Source: CAWKCE01 sp032127035
GTDB taxonomy: Bacteria; Actinomycetota; Actinomycetes; JAHEKZ01
Direction: 5' to 3'
Length of the DNA stretch: 64,000 bases
Assembly: GCA_963848085.1 (NCBI GenBank)
Contig: CAWKCE010000003.1
Span: 558,001 to 622,000 of the forward strand
Part shown: positions 9,290 to 18,525 of the stretch, piece by piece
How positions within the stretch are numbered: position 1 is the stretch's first letter
Layout of the letters: each line of letters starts with the position of its first letter
Position numbers and translations under genes: made by a program
Notes under the pieces: model-generated
What the model saw: only the letters and a program-made list of their open reading frames with translations
Databases searched by the model: none
Told to the model about the DNA's origin: nothing

Positions 9290-9593
9290 ACACCGCAGTG
9301 TGCAGTAGGACCCAGTCGACGAACTCCTGGTCCGGTCGGACGTCGTGACGGGAGACGTAGTGCACCAGTACCTCGGGCCACGACCACTCGCCGTCGGTCA
9401 GGTCGGCCGAGCTGTAGGCGCCACGGCACATCCGGCACAAGGCCCGGTCGCAGTTGAGCTGAGCGATGCGGCCCAGTCCCAGGTACCGCGCGACGGCGTC
9501 CCGCTCGGCACGGTTCCAGTGCGGGTCCACCTGGTAGCGAGGATCCGCAAGCTGCAGCTCGCCCTCACGCCTCCAGTAGCCGACGGTGTTCAT
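9279..9593 (-). CDS. conserved hypothetical cysteine-containing protein
   Basis: This 104-residue soluble protein has a cysteine cluster CDRALCRMC at about residues 49-57, which could bind metal, and a C-terminal segment WSWPEVLVHYVSRHDVRP followed by EFVDWVL. I recall similar small proteins as uncharacterised but cannot name a family. The frame has good actinobacterial codon use, and its end overlaps the galactokinase start by 11 bp, which suggests translational coupling. No signal peptide or membrane segment is seen. Confidence 0.6.
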   Translation of the reverse strand: MNTVGYWRREGELQLADPRYQVDPHWNRAERDAVARYLGLGRIAQLNCDRALCRMCRGAYSSADLTDGEWSWPEVLVHYVSRHDVRPDQEFVDWVLLHTAVCDA

Positions 9594-9649
9594 ACCGTCT
9601 TCGTCGGCTTGTCAGGCCGTCAGATTGAGTGCTGGGCGGCCCTCGCCGC

Positions 9650-9844
9650 TCATCCCCCTGACTTGCGACGGAACTCGCGCTTCCCGCCGTGCTGGTGGGA
9701 GTCGGCCTTGCCGTGTGTGGACTCCCCGCCTCGTCCGCCCCCGACCCCGTCCGGACCCTGCTGCTTCTTGCGTTCCAGCGCCTGCCGGAACTTCTCCTTG
9801 GGGTCGTCCGGGTCGGTGGGCGTCGGGTCCTGGTCTTGGCTCAT
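9650..9844 (-). CDS. DUF5302 family protein
   Basis: This is a 64-residue, very hydrophilic protein with an acidic N-terminus, the conserved KEKFRQALERKKQQ helix at about residues 16-29, and the basic C-terminal REFRRKSGG. That combination is what I recall for DUF5302, a small actinobacterial family of unknown function. It stands alone between galactokinase and the ABC ATPase gene. Confidence 0.75.
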   Translation of the reverse strand: MSQDQDPTPTDPDDPKEKFRQALERKKQQGPDGVGGGRGGESTHGKADSHQHGGKREFRRKSGG

Positions 9845-9911
9845 CCCCCGAGTCTGCCTCGGATAGGGGGTGACGTGCTAGGCGATACGGGCGCCAGGGC
9901 TCGCGCTCCGC

Positions 9912-11060
<1,149 letters not shown>

Positions 11061-11191
11061 ACCGACTTCACCTGCCCCAGCGAGACCTCAGTGAGCGAAT
11101 CGGTCAATCATGGCGCCAAGTCCTGCCCGTTTTCCAGTACTTCGTGAAAGTTCTTGACAGCTTCGAGCACTATCGAGCACGATCAGAGACC
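11061..11191. promoter_or_regulatory. divergent promoter region with direct-repeat operator candidate
   Basis: This gap separates the ABC ATPase (leftward) from the DeoR regulator (rightward). It holds a TTGACA hexamer at 11154-11159 and two direct copies of TCGAGCAC at 11163-11170 and 11173-11180, ten bases apart, i.e. on the same DNA face. A GAAAG motif lies just upstream (about 11147-11151). DeoR/GlpR-family repressors commonly bind such repeats near their own start, so control of both transcription units from here is plausible. No good -10 hexamer at normal spacing was found. Confidence 0.4.
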
Positions 11192-11977
11192 ATGGCCGGT
11201 CGATCCACGCTGCGTGTCACCCGCATGACGCAGATCCAGGAGATGCTGGCCGGAGGCGAGGCGGTCACCGTGGGGGAGCTCACCGCGCTGCTGGGAGTGA
11301 GCGAAGCCACCGTCCGTCGCGACCTCGAGGCGCTGCAGGAGTCTGGACTGGTGCAGCGCACCTACGGCGGGGCGATCCCGGTGGCTGCCGGGCTCCGCGA
11401 ACGGCCCTTCCCGGAGCGCAGCTCGGTGCAGGTGGCCCAGAAGCGTGCCATCGCCGCCGAGGCGGCCTCGATGGTGCTTCCGGGGCAGACCGTCTTCATC
11501 GGCGGTGGCTCGACGACCTTGCGCCTGGCCGAGCAGCTGCGCGAGGTGCCGCTGACCGTCGTCACCAACTCGTTGCCCGTGGCGCGTGAGCTTTCGCGGT
11601 CGCTGCAGTCACACGTGATCGTCATCGGTGGGACGCTCCGTCGCGCAGAGCTCACCATGATCGGCCCCCGGGCCGTGGAGGCGATCCGCACCTACCGGGC
11701 TGGCCTGGCGTTCCTCGGTGTTCCGGCCTTGGACAGCGAGCACGGGTTCACCGCCGACGGCGACGCCGAGGCAGCCACCGATGCGGCCTTCATCGGGATG
11801 GCGCAGCGCACCGTGGTCCTTGCCGACCACAGCAAGCTCGGGCGGGTGAGCACTACCCATGTCGTTCCCTTGTCAGCGATCGACACCATCGTCACTGACA
11901 GTGGGGCCGCCCCTGACGTGCTCGCGGAGCTGGTCTCTGCGGGAACCCAGGTCGTCGTCGCGGAGGTGGACCGGTGA
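11192..11977 (+). CDS. DeoR-family transcriptional regulator of the sugar locus
   Basis: The 261-residue product has an N-terminal DeoR winged helix (MTQIQEMLAGGEAVTVGEL, then GVSEATVRRDLEAL and LVQRTYGGAI). Its C-terminal sugar-phosphate-binding domain carries the ribose-5-phosphate-isomerase-like motif VFIGGGSTT. DeoR regulators sense phosphorylated sugars, and those next to agaS genes (AgaR) respond to amino-sugar or tagatose phosphates. I chose the ATG at 11192 rather than a GTG at 11144 because homologues begin close to the helix-turn-helix and the upstream region holds the putative operator. The stop overlaps the next start (GTGA), so it heads the operon. Confidence 0.85.
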   Translation: MAGRSTLRVTRMTQIQEMLAGGEAVTVGELTALLGVSEATVRRDLEALQESGLVQRTYGGAIPVAAGLRERPFPERSSVQVAQKRAIAAEAASMVLPGQTVFIGGGSTTLRLAEQLREVPLTVVTNSLPVARELSRSLQSHVIVIGGTLRRAELTMIGPRAVEAIRTYRAGLAFLGVPALDSEHGFTADGDAEAATDAAFIGMAQRTVVLADHSKLGRVSTTHVVPLSAIDTIVTDSGAAPDVLAELVSAGTQVVVAEVDR

Positions 11978-13002
11978 CCCCTCGCAGTCACACCGAGCAG
12001 GAGATCCTGTCGCAGCCCGAGGTCTGGCGGGAGACGCTCGCCGCTCTCGATGTCCCTCGCCTGACCGACGGTTTCGGGGTGCCCGGGTCGGACGTGGTCG
12101 TCACCGGCTGCGGTTCGACGCACTACCTGGCGCTGACGGCGGCCTCGCTGCTGCGGGCAGCGGGCCGGCGGGCGTGGGCCGTGCCAGCATCGGAGCTGCT
12201 TCCCGACGCTGACCCGATCATGGCTGATCCGAGCCGCACCGTGCTGCTGGTCTTCTCACGCTCGGGAACCACCACCGAGACGGTCCTGGCGGTTGAGCAG
12301 TACCGCCGGCTCGGCGGCGCGACCGTGATAGCCGTCACCTGCCATCCGGACGCTCCGCTGGCGCGTGCCGCCGACATCGTGTGGGTCGCGGCCGCCGCCG
12401 CCGAGCGGAGCGTGGCGCAGACCCGGTCCTTCTCAGCCATGCTCCTGATCGCGCAGGCCATCGCCGGGGCAGTGGGGGGAGCCGACCCGTCTGTGTTGGA
12501 CAAGCTGCCCGCGCATGCCGAGCGTCTGCTCGCGGATGCTCGCGTCCCCACGTCCGAGATCGCTCGGGATCTGGCGTACACCAGCTTCTACTTCCTTGCA
12601 TCTGACCCGCTGTTCGGCGTCGCGTCGGAGGGAATGCTGAAGCTGAAGGAGATGTCGCTCACCTCGAGTGAGGCGTACCACAGCATGGAGTTCCGGCACG
12701 GCCCCATGTCGATGTGCGACCCGAGCGCGGTCGTCGTCGGCCTGGTGTCACCGGAGCGCGCGACCCACGAGCTCGCGGTCCTCGACGACGTCCGGCCCAT
12801 GAGCGGTCGCGTCGTGACGGTCGGCGACCGCGCCCACCTCAACGTGCCCGGGTCGCTGCCCCGATGGGCGCGACCCGTGCTGTACCTGATGCCGCTTCAG
12901 CTGCTTGCTCTGGAACGGGCCCTGGCGAAGGGGCTGGACCCGGACCACCCGCGGCACCTGACCGCGGTGATTCACCTGGACGTCTCACCCGAGACGCCCT
13001 GA
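11974..13002 (+). CDS. agaS: SIS-domain sugar isomerase, AgaS-like
   Basis: This 342-residue cytoplasmic protein has two SIS domains. The first carries VVTGCGSTHYLA and VFSRSGTTTETVLA (about residues 42-105). The second carries GVASEGMLKLKEMSLTSSEA and EFRHGPMSM (about 210-250). The N-terminal TEQEILSQPEVWRETL is the AgaS-type opening. AgaS deaminates and isomerises galactosamine-6-phosphate to tagatose-6-phosphate; related proteins act on glucosamine-6-phosphate. Its setting beside a GatZ/KbaZ protein favours the galactosamine/tagatose reading, which is inference. The GTG start overlaps the DeoR stop. Confidence 0.75.
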   Translation: MTPRSHTEQEILSQPEVWRETLAALDVPRLTDGFGVPGSDVVVTGCGSTHYLALTAASLLRAAGRRAWAVPASELLPDADPIMADPSRTVLLVFSRSGTTTETVLAVEQYRRLGGATVIAVTCHPDAPLARAADIVWVAAAAAERSVAQTRSFSAMLLIAQAIAGAVGGADPSVLDKLPAHAERLLADARVPTSEIARDLAYTSFYFLASDPLFGVASEGMLKLKEMSLTSSEAYHSMEFRHGPMSMCDPSAVVVGLVSPERATHELAVLDDVRPMSGRVVTVGDRAHLNVPGSLPRWARPVLYLMPLQLLALERALAKGLDPDHPRHLTAVIHLDVSPETP

Positions 13003-13016
13003 CGGAGGAGGAACCG

Positions 13017-14309
13017 ATGAAACGCTCACGCTCCCTTGCACTCGGGGTGGCGTCGCTGGCCCTGCTGGCCACGGCCTGCACCTCCTCCGACGGAGGCGGC
13101 AGCGCCGGGACCGACACCCCGGGTGGCGACATCGTCGTGTGGACGCACCAGAACAAGTCGTTCAACAAGGCGTACAAGGCGCTGGCGAACGCGTATATGG
13201 CCGAGAACCCGGACGTTGGCATCACGGTCGAGACCTTCGACTACGACAGCTACATCCAGACGTTGCAGACGTCGCTTCCGGCTGGCAACGAAGCAGACGT
13301 CCTCCAGATGTTCGGAAGCTGGACCTGCAGCTACTCGTCCAACCTGGCCACCGTGCCGGACGACGTCCTCACGGCTTCGGACGCGGAGTCGCTGTTCTTC
13401 CCGGGCCCGCTGGGCGGCTATGTGTGCGATGACGCCCTGTACGGCATGCCGCAGGAGTCCAACGTGGAGTACGGAGCCACGCTGATGAACACCGACATGG
13501 CGACGGCGGCGGGGGTCGGCACGGACGGCTGGACGTCGTACGACGCATTCCGAGCGGACGCGAAGAAGCTGACCGTCACCCAGGACGGTGTGATCACCCG
13601 CTCCGGCTACCACTTCACCACCAACGACGGCATCGCGTACACGTTCTTGTCGCTGATCCTTCAGAACGGTGGGGCATTCCTGGCAGACGACGGGTCCTTT
13701 ACGTTCCAGACCCCAGAGGCCCAGGCCTCCATGGACCTCATGAAGAGCTTCGTGACGGACGGCATCGTGGACCCGACGCTGTTCACCGACACCGCCAACT
13801 GGGTCGGAGACTGCTACTTCACCGAGCTGTGCGCGATGGGCTTGGTCGGCCCGTGGGTGATCCCCGAGTACGAGGCTGACTTCCCCGAGGTTGCGGCGGT
13901 GACGAAGTACGTGCCGCTGCCGACCCTGGACAATGCCTCGTTCGCGGCCGACTCCGGCTGGGGGCTGACGGTCTCCTCGAACAGTCCGGAGCAGGCCGTT
14001 GCCTGGGGCTTTGTCAACTACGTCGCCGCCAACGCCGACAACGCTCTGCAGTGGAACCTGTCGACTGGAACGCTGCCCGCGCTGTCGGCCAACACCGAGG
14101 GCGCGGCTCGCGACCAGCTGCTCACCCAGTCGGCGTACCTGGAGCCGTTCCTCAACATCCTGGGCGACGCCGTCTACGTGGGGAACCTGCCCGACCGCGA
14201 TCGCCTCTTCTACAAGATCATCGTGCCCAACGTGCTCGACGTGCTGACCGACCAGGCCAGCGTCGACGACGCGCTGTCATCGATCGAGCAGAACGCCAAC
14301 GCACTCTGA
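13017..14309 (+). CDS. carbohydrate ABC transporter substrate-binding lipoprotein
   Basis: The 430-residue product is a family 1 solute-binding protein (MalE/UgpB type) anchored to the outer face of the membrane. The signal peptide ends in a lipobox LATAC with Cys21. A Ser/Gly linker follows, then IVVWTHQNKSFNKAYKALA, the usual first strand of this family. The ATG at 13017 follows GGAGGAGG. It sits 14 bp behind the AgaS gene and 21 bp before the first permease. The sugar cannot be read from the sequence; the surrounding genes suggest a galactoside or galactosaminide oligosaccharide. Confidence 0.9.
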   Translation: MKRSRSLALGVASLALLATACTSSDGGGSAGTDTPGGDIVVWTHQNKSFNKAYKALANAYMAENPDVGITVETFDYDSYIQTLQTSLPAGNEADVLQMFGSWTCSYSSNLATVPDDVLTASDAESLFFPGPLGGYVCDDALYGMPQESNVEYGATLMNTDMATAAGVGTDGWTSYDAFRADAKKLTVTQDGVITRSGYHFTTNDGIAYTFLSLILQNGGAFLADDGSFTFQTPEAQASMDLMKSFVTDGIVDPTLFTDTANWVGDCYFTELCAMGLVGPWVIPEYEADFPEVAAVTKYVPLPTLDNASFAADSGWGLTVSSNSPEQAVAWGFVNYVAANADNALQWNLSTGTLPALSANTEGAARDQLLTQSAYLEPFLNILGDAVYVGNLPDRDRLFYKIIVPNVLDVLTDQASVDDALSSIEQNANAL

Positions 14310-14330
14310 GCAGGAGCGCCCGACACCGAG

Positions 14331-15353
14331 ATGGCCACTGACACCGGGGTTGCCACGGCCCCCCGCCCGAGCCCGCCGGCGCCTCTGCGCCGGTCGGGCG
14401 GGGGGATCGAGGCGCCCCAGCGACGGTTCCGATGGGCGGTGATGTCGCCGACCGTCCTCTACCTCGCGTTCTTCTCGCTGCTGCCACTGGTGTGGGTGTT
14501 CGCGCTGTCGCTGTTCAGCTACAGCCCTCGTCGAGAAGGCGCGGGCATCGGGGGACTCGGAGGGGACAACCCGTTCGTCGGCCTGGACAACTTCAAGGAG
14601 ATGTTCAACTTCTCCTCGCAGTCCCTACTGACCGAGAGCTTCCAGAACTCGGTCAAGATCACTCTTCTCTTCGCTTTCATCGTCCTGCCGCTCAACCTGC
14701 TGATCACCCTGCCCCTTGCCGTCATGATCGAGTCGGCCGCCCGGAGGATGCGTCCATTTCTGCGCACCGTGTTCTTCATGCCGGTGCTGGCCTCGGCGGT
14801 GGCGGTCGCGGTGATCTGGCAGTACGTGCTCAATCCGCAGTACGGGCTCGCCAACGCCATGATCGGCAAGGTCACCGGGAGCGTGACAGCAATCTCCTGG
14901 CTGAACGACCCCAACCTCACCGTGTTCGGGATCCCGATCGCGCTGCTTGCGGTGACGTTCGCCTACCTGTGGATGGACATCGGCTACAACCTGGTGATCT
15001 TCATCGCCGCGCTTCAGGGGATCCCCAAGTCACTGACGGAGGCCGCTGACCTCGACGGCGCGAATGCTTTCCAACGGTTCCGCATGGTGACGCTGCCGCT
15101 TCTCAAGCCCACCATCCTCCTCACGGCGGTTCTGACGATGATCTCCTCGTTCCAGGCGTTCGACCTGTTCCAGGTCATGACGCTCGGGGGACCGGACGAG
15201 CAGACCAGGGTGCTGTCCCTGGACATCTTCGAGAACGCATTCCGCTTCCAGGCCATGGGCTGGGCGGCCGCCGAGTCCTTGGTGCTGCTGGCGATCGTGC
15301 TGGCCATCACGTTGCTGCAGGCCCGGCTGCTCCGCACGAAGTGGTCGTACTGA
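14331..15353 (+). CDS. carbohydrate ABC transporter permease (MalF/UgpA type)
   Basis: This 340-residue integral membrane protein has about six hydrophobic helices, the first at residues about 42-65. The cytoplasmic coupling (EAA) loop reads EAADLDGANAFQRFRMVTLP near residues 235-255. A large extracytoplasmic loop between the first two helices is typical of the MalF-side subunit. A Pro-rich N-terminal tail precedes the first helix. It is one base away from the partner permease gene, indicating translational coupling. Confidence 0.9.
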   Translation: MATDTGVATAPRPSPPAPLRRSGGGIEAPQRRFRWAVMSPTVLYLAFFSLLPLVWVFALSLFSYSPRREGAGIGGLGGDNPFVGLDNFKEMFNFSSQSLLTESFQNSVKITLLFAFIVLPLNLLITLPLAVMIESAARRMRPFLRTVFFMPVLASAVAVAVIWQYVLNPQYGLANAMIGKVTGSVTAISWLNDPNLTVFGIPIALLAVTFAYLWMDIGYNLVIFIAALQGIPKSLTEAADLDGANAFQRFRMVTLPLLKPTILLTAVLTMISSFQAFDLFQVMTLGGPDEQTRVLSLDIFENAFRFQAMGWAAAESLVLLAIVLAITLLQARLLRTKWSY

Positions 15354-15354
15354 C

Positions 15355-16242
15355 ATGGCGACCGTCTCCGCAGCGGAGCGCGCAGAGGGCGCCATCACGG
15401 TCGTGGCCCCGCGGCGTCGGGCTGTCCCGGTCGGTCGGCTGGTGCTGTACCTGGTTCTGCTGATTTCGGGAGTTGTCGCGGCGCTGCCGTTCTTCTGGAT
15501 GATCTTTGGCTCGTTCAAGACCGGGGCCGAGATCCGCCAGATCCCTCCGACATTCGTCCCCGAGACCTGGACGCTGGACAACTACAAGACGATCCTGCAA
15601 GACCCCGAGCTCCCGCTGACGACGTTCTACCGGAACTCGCTGTTCGTCGCGGTGATGAACGTCATGACCACGCTGTTCATGGCGTCGTTGCTCGGCTACA
15701 TCTTCGCCAAGTACCGGTTCCGTGGGCGACAGGTGATGTTCTGGTACCTCATGGCGCTGATGATGGTGCCGCCGAGCGTGCTGATGATCCCGAACTACCT
15801 GATCCTGTCCCGGCTCGGGCTGCTCAACAACCTGTGGGGCCTGGTCGTCACCGTCATCGTGGACCCGTTCGCGGTGTTCGTGATGCGCCAATTCATCATG
15901 TCGCTGCCGGACGAGCAGATCGAGTCGGCTCGGATCGACGGCGCCTCGGAGTTCCGCATCTACCGAACCGTCATCCTGCCCCAGGTGAAGCCGGCCCTGG
16001 CCACGCTCGGACTGCTGACGTTCATGTTCAACTGGAACGCCTACCTGTGGCCCCTCATCGTCCTCACCCAGAACGACAAGCGCACCATCCCCGTGATCCT
16101 GTCCTGGTACTCCACGCAGCACTCGGCCCAGCTCAACCTCGTCATGGCGGCGTCGGTGCTGATGGTGGTGCCGGTTCTGGTCTTCTTCCTGTTCACCCAG
16201 CGGTGGATCGTGGCTGGACTCACCCTGACCGGAGGCAAGTGA
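15355..16242 (+). CDS. carbohydrate ABC transporter permease (MalG/UgpE type)
   Basis: The 295-residue product has six predicted membrane helices, the first at about residues 25-48, and the coupling loop ESARIDGASEFRIYRTVILP at about residues 188-207. The early PFFWMIFGSFKT motif and the C-terminal GLTLTGGK tail are typical of MalG-like subunits. It forms the heterodimeric channel with the upstream permease. The gap to both neighbours is one base. Confidence 0.9.
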   Translation: MATVSAAERAEGAITVVAPRRRAVPVGRLVLYLVLLISGVVAALPFFWMIFGSFKTGAEIRQIPPTFVPETWTLDNYKTILQDPELPLTTFYRNSLFVAVMNVMTTLFMASLLGYIFAKYRFRGRQVMFWYLMALMMVPPSVLMIPNYLILSRLGLLNNLWGLVVTVIVDPFAVFVMRQFIMSLPDEQIESARIDGASEFRIYRTVILPQVKPALATLGLLTFMFNWNAYLWPLIVLTQNDKRTIPVILSWYSTQHSAQLNLVMAASVLMVVPVLVFFLFTQRWIVAGLTLTGGK

Positions 16243-16243
16243 C

Positions 16244-17551
16244 ATGACCGTCGTGACCATCATCGGTGCCGGAAGCACGGTGTTCGCCGCCGAGCTGATC
16301 ACCGACTTCCTGCAGAGTGCGCCGCTCGAGACCGGCGAGTTCCGGCTGGTCGATATCGACGCCGAGCGGCTCGGGCTGGCTCACCAGTTCGCAGACCACC
16401 TCATCGAGCGTTCGGGCAAGTCGTGGACGGTGAGGTCGTCCACTGACCGCGCTGACCTGTTGCCCGGCTCGACCGTCGTGATCAGCACCATCGAGGTTGC
16501 CGGACTGCAGACGGTCGGCTTCGACTACGACATCCCGATGAAGTACGGCGTTGACCAATGCATCGGCGACACGATCGGCCCGGGCGGACTGTTCAAGGCG
16601 CTGCGCACGATCCCGGCAATCCTGGAGATCCTCGCCGACGTCGAGCGGCTGTGCCCGGACGCGCTGGTGCTGAACCACACCAACCCAATGTCCATGACGG
16701 TGCTGGCGGCGTCTCGCGCCGCCACGGTGCCCGTCTGGGGAATGTGCCACTCCGTTCACTACACCGTCGAGCAGCTCGCGGGGTTCATGGAGCTGCCGCC
16801 TGCCGAGATCTCCTTCCGGGCCGCCGGCGTGAACCACCTGGCGTGGCTGACCCAGCTCCGCCGGGGGGACGAGGATCTGTACCCGTTGCTGCGCGAACGC
16901 GGCCGCATCCCGCAGATCTACGAGCAGGACCCGGTGCGGTTTGAGCTGATGTACCAGCTGGGGGCATTCCCGACCGAGAGCAGCGGCCATGTGTCGGAGT
17001 ACCTGCCCTACTTCCGCACCCACCCGGACGTCGTCGATCGGTGGAAGGGCAAGGAGTACATCGGCGAGTCCGGCTTCTACGCTCACAACTGGCCGACGTG
17101 GCGGCGGGAGAACGACGAGATGCTGCGGCGCGTTCTCGCTGGGGAGGACGAGTACCCCATGGAGCGCGGCGGTGAGTACCCCTCCCAGATCGTCGAAGCG
17201 ATGACCACCGGCACGCCGACCACGGTCTACGTCACCACGCCCAACCGGGGATGGGTCGACAACCTGGAGGCTGGGAACGCGGTCGAGGTGGCAGCGACCG
17301 TGGATGCCGAGGGGATCCACCCGCAGGCGTTCGGCGCCTTGCCGTCGCACCTGGCGTCCCTCGTCCGCCGGCACTTGGAGTTCAACGACCTCGCCGTCAC
17401 CGCGATCCTCACGGAGGACCGGGAGGCGGCGGTCCACGCGCTCATGCTCGACCCGTTGACTGCGGCGGCGTGCGAGCTGCACCAGGTTCGTGACATGTTC
17501 GACGAGATGGTCGCGGCCCAGCGGGAGCACCTCCCCGCCTTCCTGCACTGA
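16244..17551 (+). CDS. glycoside hydrolase family 4, alpha-galactosidase-like
   Basis: GH4 enzymes cleave glycosides by an oxidation-elimination route needing NAD+ and a divalent metal. This 435-residue cytoplasmic protein has the NAD loop IIGAGSTVF (residues 6-14), NHTNPM (144-149), the metal-cysteine motif CHSV (Cys168) and the metal histidine in GVNHLAW (His198). CHSV is the wording of the alpha-galactosidase (MelA) subgroup, whereas 6-phospho-glycosidases carry CNxP. An unphosphorylated substrate agrees with ABC rather than PTS import. It could also take alpha-galactosaminides, given the AgaS gene in the operon; that is a guess. Confidence 0.85.
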   Translation: MTVVTIIGAGSTVFAAELITDFLQSAPLETGEFRLVDIDAERLGLAHQFADHLIERSGKSWTVRSSTDRADLLPGSTVVISTIEVAGLQTVGFDYDIPMKYGVDQCIGDTIGPGGLFKALRTIPAILEILADVERLCPDALVLNHTNPMSMTVLAASRAATVPVWGMCHSVHYTVEQLAGFMELPPAEISFRAAGVNHLAWLTQLRRGDEDLYPLLRERGRIPQIYEQDPVRFELMYQLGAFPTESSGHVSEYLPYFRTHPDVVDRWKGKEYIGESGFYAHNWPTWRRENDEMLRRVLAGEDEYPMERGGEYPSQIVEAMTTGTPTTVYVTTPNRGWVDNLEAGNAVEVAATVDAEGIHPQAFGALPSHLASLVRRHLEFNDLAVTAILTEDREAAVHALMLDPLTAAACELHQVRDMFDEMVAAQREHLPAFLH

Positions 17552-17562
17552 GAGAGGACGGC

Positions 17563-18525
17563 GTGAGCGAGCTCGATCTCCTCGTCCTCGGCGATGTGAA
17601 CCCGGACGTCATCGTCGGTGGACCGGACGTGGAAGCTCGCTTCGGGCAGGTGGAGCAGCTGGTCGACCACGCGTCGCTCGTGGTCGGGGGGTCTGCCTGC
17701 ATCACCGCCGTTGGGGCGGGGCGTCTGGGGCTCACGGTCGGTCTCTGCGGCGTCGTCGGGGACGACGACGTCGGTTGGTTCATGACGAACCGGCTCGCCG
17801 AGGCGCGCATCGACCCCTCGCACGTTCGGCGCGACCCGTCCGGACCGACGGGGATGTCGGTCATTCTCGACCGCGGGCACGACCGAGCTATCTTCACTGC
17901 GCCAGGCACGATCGCGGCGCTCAGTAGCAGCGATCTGTCGGCGCTCCCGGACCGGCCGGCCCGTCACGTGCACGTGGCGTCCTACTACCTGATGTCCGAC
18001 AGCTTCCGCGACGCGCTTCCGTCGGCCCTGCGCAGGTTCCGGGCTGCTGGTGTGAGCACGTCCGTCGACACGAACTGGGACCCCACCGGGCAGTGGAGAC
18101 TGGCAGACCTCCTCGCGGAGACTGATGTCTTCCTGCCGAACGGCAACGAGCTGATGGCGGTCACGAAGGCGCAGACCGTCCGCGACGCGCTCGCCGACCC
18201 GCGGCTGGACGGGCGTGACGTGGTGGTGAAGCGAGGCGAGCTCGGCGCGTTCGCCCGGCTGAACGGAGCGGTGCTCTCGGTGGCGGCGACCCCGCCCCCG
18301 ACCTTCTGCGACGCGGTGGGCGCCGGGGACACCTTCAACGCCGGGTACCTCGCCGGGCGACTCACCGGGGCGGACCCCGAGCGGTCCCTGCGCCTTGCCG
18401 TGGCGGCCGGCACCTTGTCCACGCGCGGCGTGGGTGGCACAGCCGCGCAGCCGGACCGTTCCGAGGCAGAGTCGTGGGCGGCAGACCTGTCGCCATCGGA
18501 CGACCTCGAGGGAGAGCTTCGGTGA
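17563..18525 (+). CDS. PfkB-family carbohydrate kinase
   Basis: This 320-residue ribokinase-fold kinase has the N-terminal LGDVNPDVIVGG segment, the sugar-binding GGSACITAVGAGRLG stretch (about 42-56) and the C-terminal signature DAVGAGDTFNAGY, with catalytic base Asp256. Family members phosphorylate tagatose, tagatose-6-phosphate, fructose, ribose and others. In this operon a tagatose or tagatose-6-phosphate role, or phosphorylation of the released monosaccharide, is the natural reading. The GTG start follows GAGAGGACG, 11 bp after the GH4 stop, and its stop overlaps the next start (GTGA). Confidence 0.85.
   Translation: MSELDLLVLGDVNPDVIVGGPDVEARFGQVEQLVDHASLVVGGSACITAVGAGRLGLTVGLCGVVGDDDVGWFMTNRLAEARIDPSHVRRDPSGPTGMSVILDRGHDRAIFTAPGTIAALSSSDLSALPDRPARHVHVASYYLMSDSFRDALPSALRRFRAAGVSTSVDTNWDPTGQWRLADLLAETDVFLPNGNELMAVTKAQTVRDALADPRLDGRDVVVKRGELGAFARLNGAVLSVAATPPPTFCDAVGAGDTFNAGYLAGRLTGADPERSLRLAVAAGTLSTRGVGGTAAQPDRSEAESWAADLSPSDDLEGELR

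Noticed and set aside
15307..16302. A 331-residue minus-strand frame rich in His/Arg/Asp
   Set aside because: It is antisense to the second permease, has no recognisable domain and low-complexity composition.
16220..17548. A 442-residue open frame on the minus strand
   Set aside because: It lies exactly antisense to the GH4 gene, whose motifs are complete. High-GC coding DNA commonly leaves such frames open.
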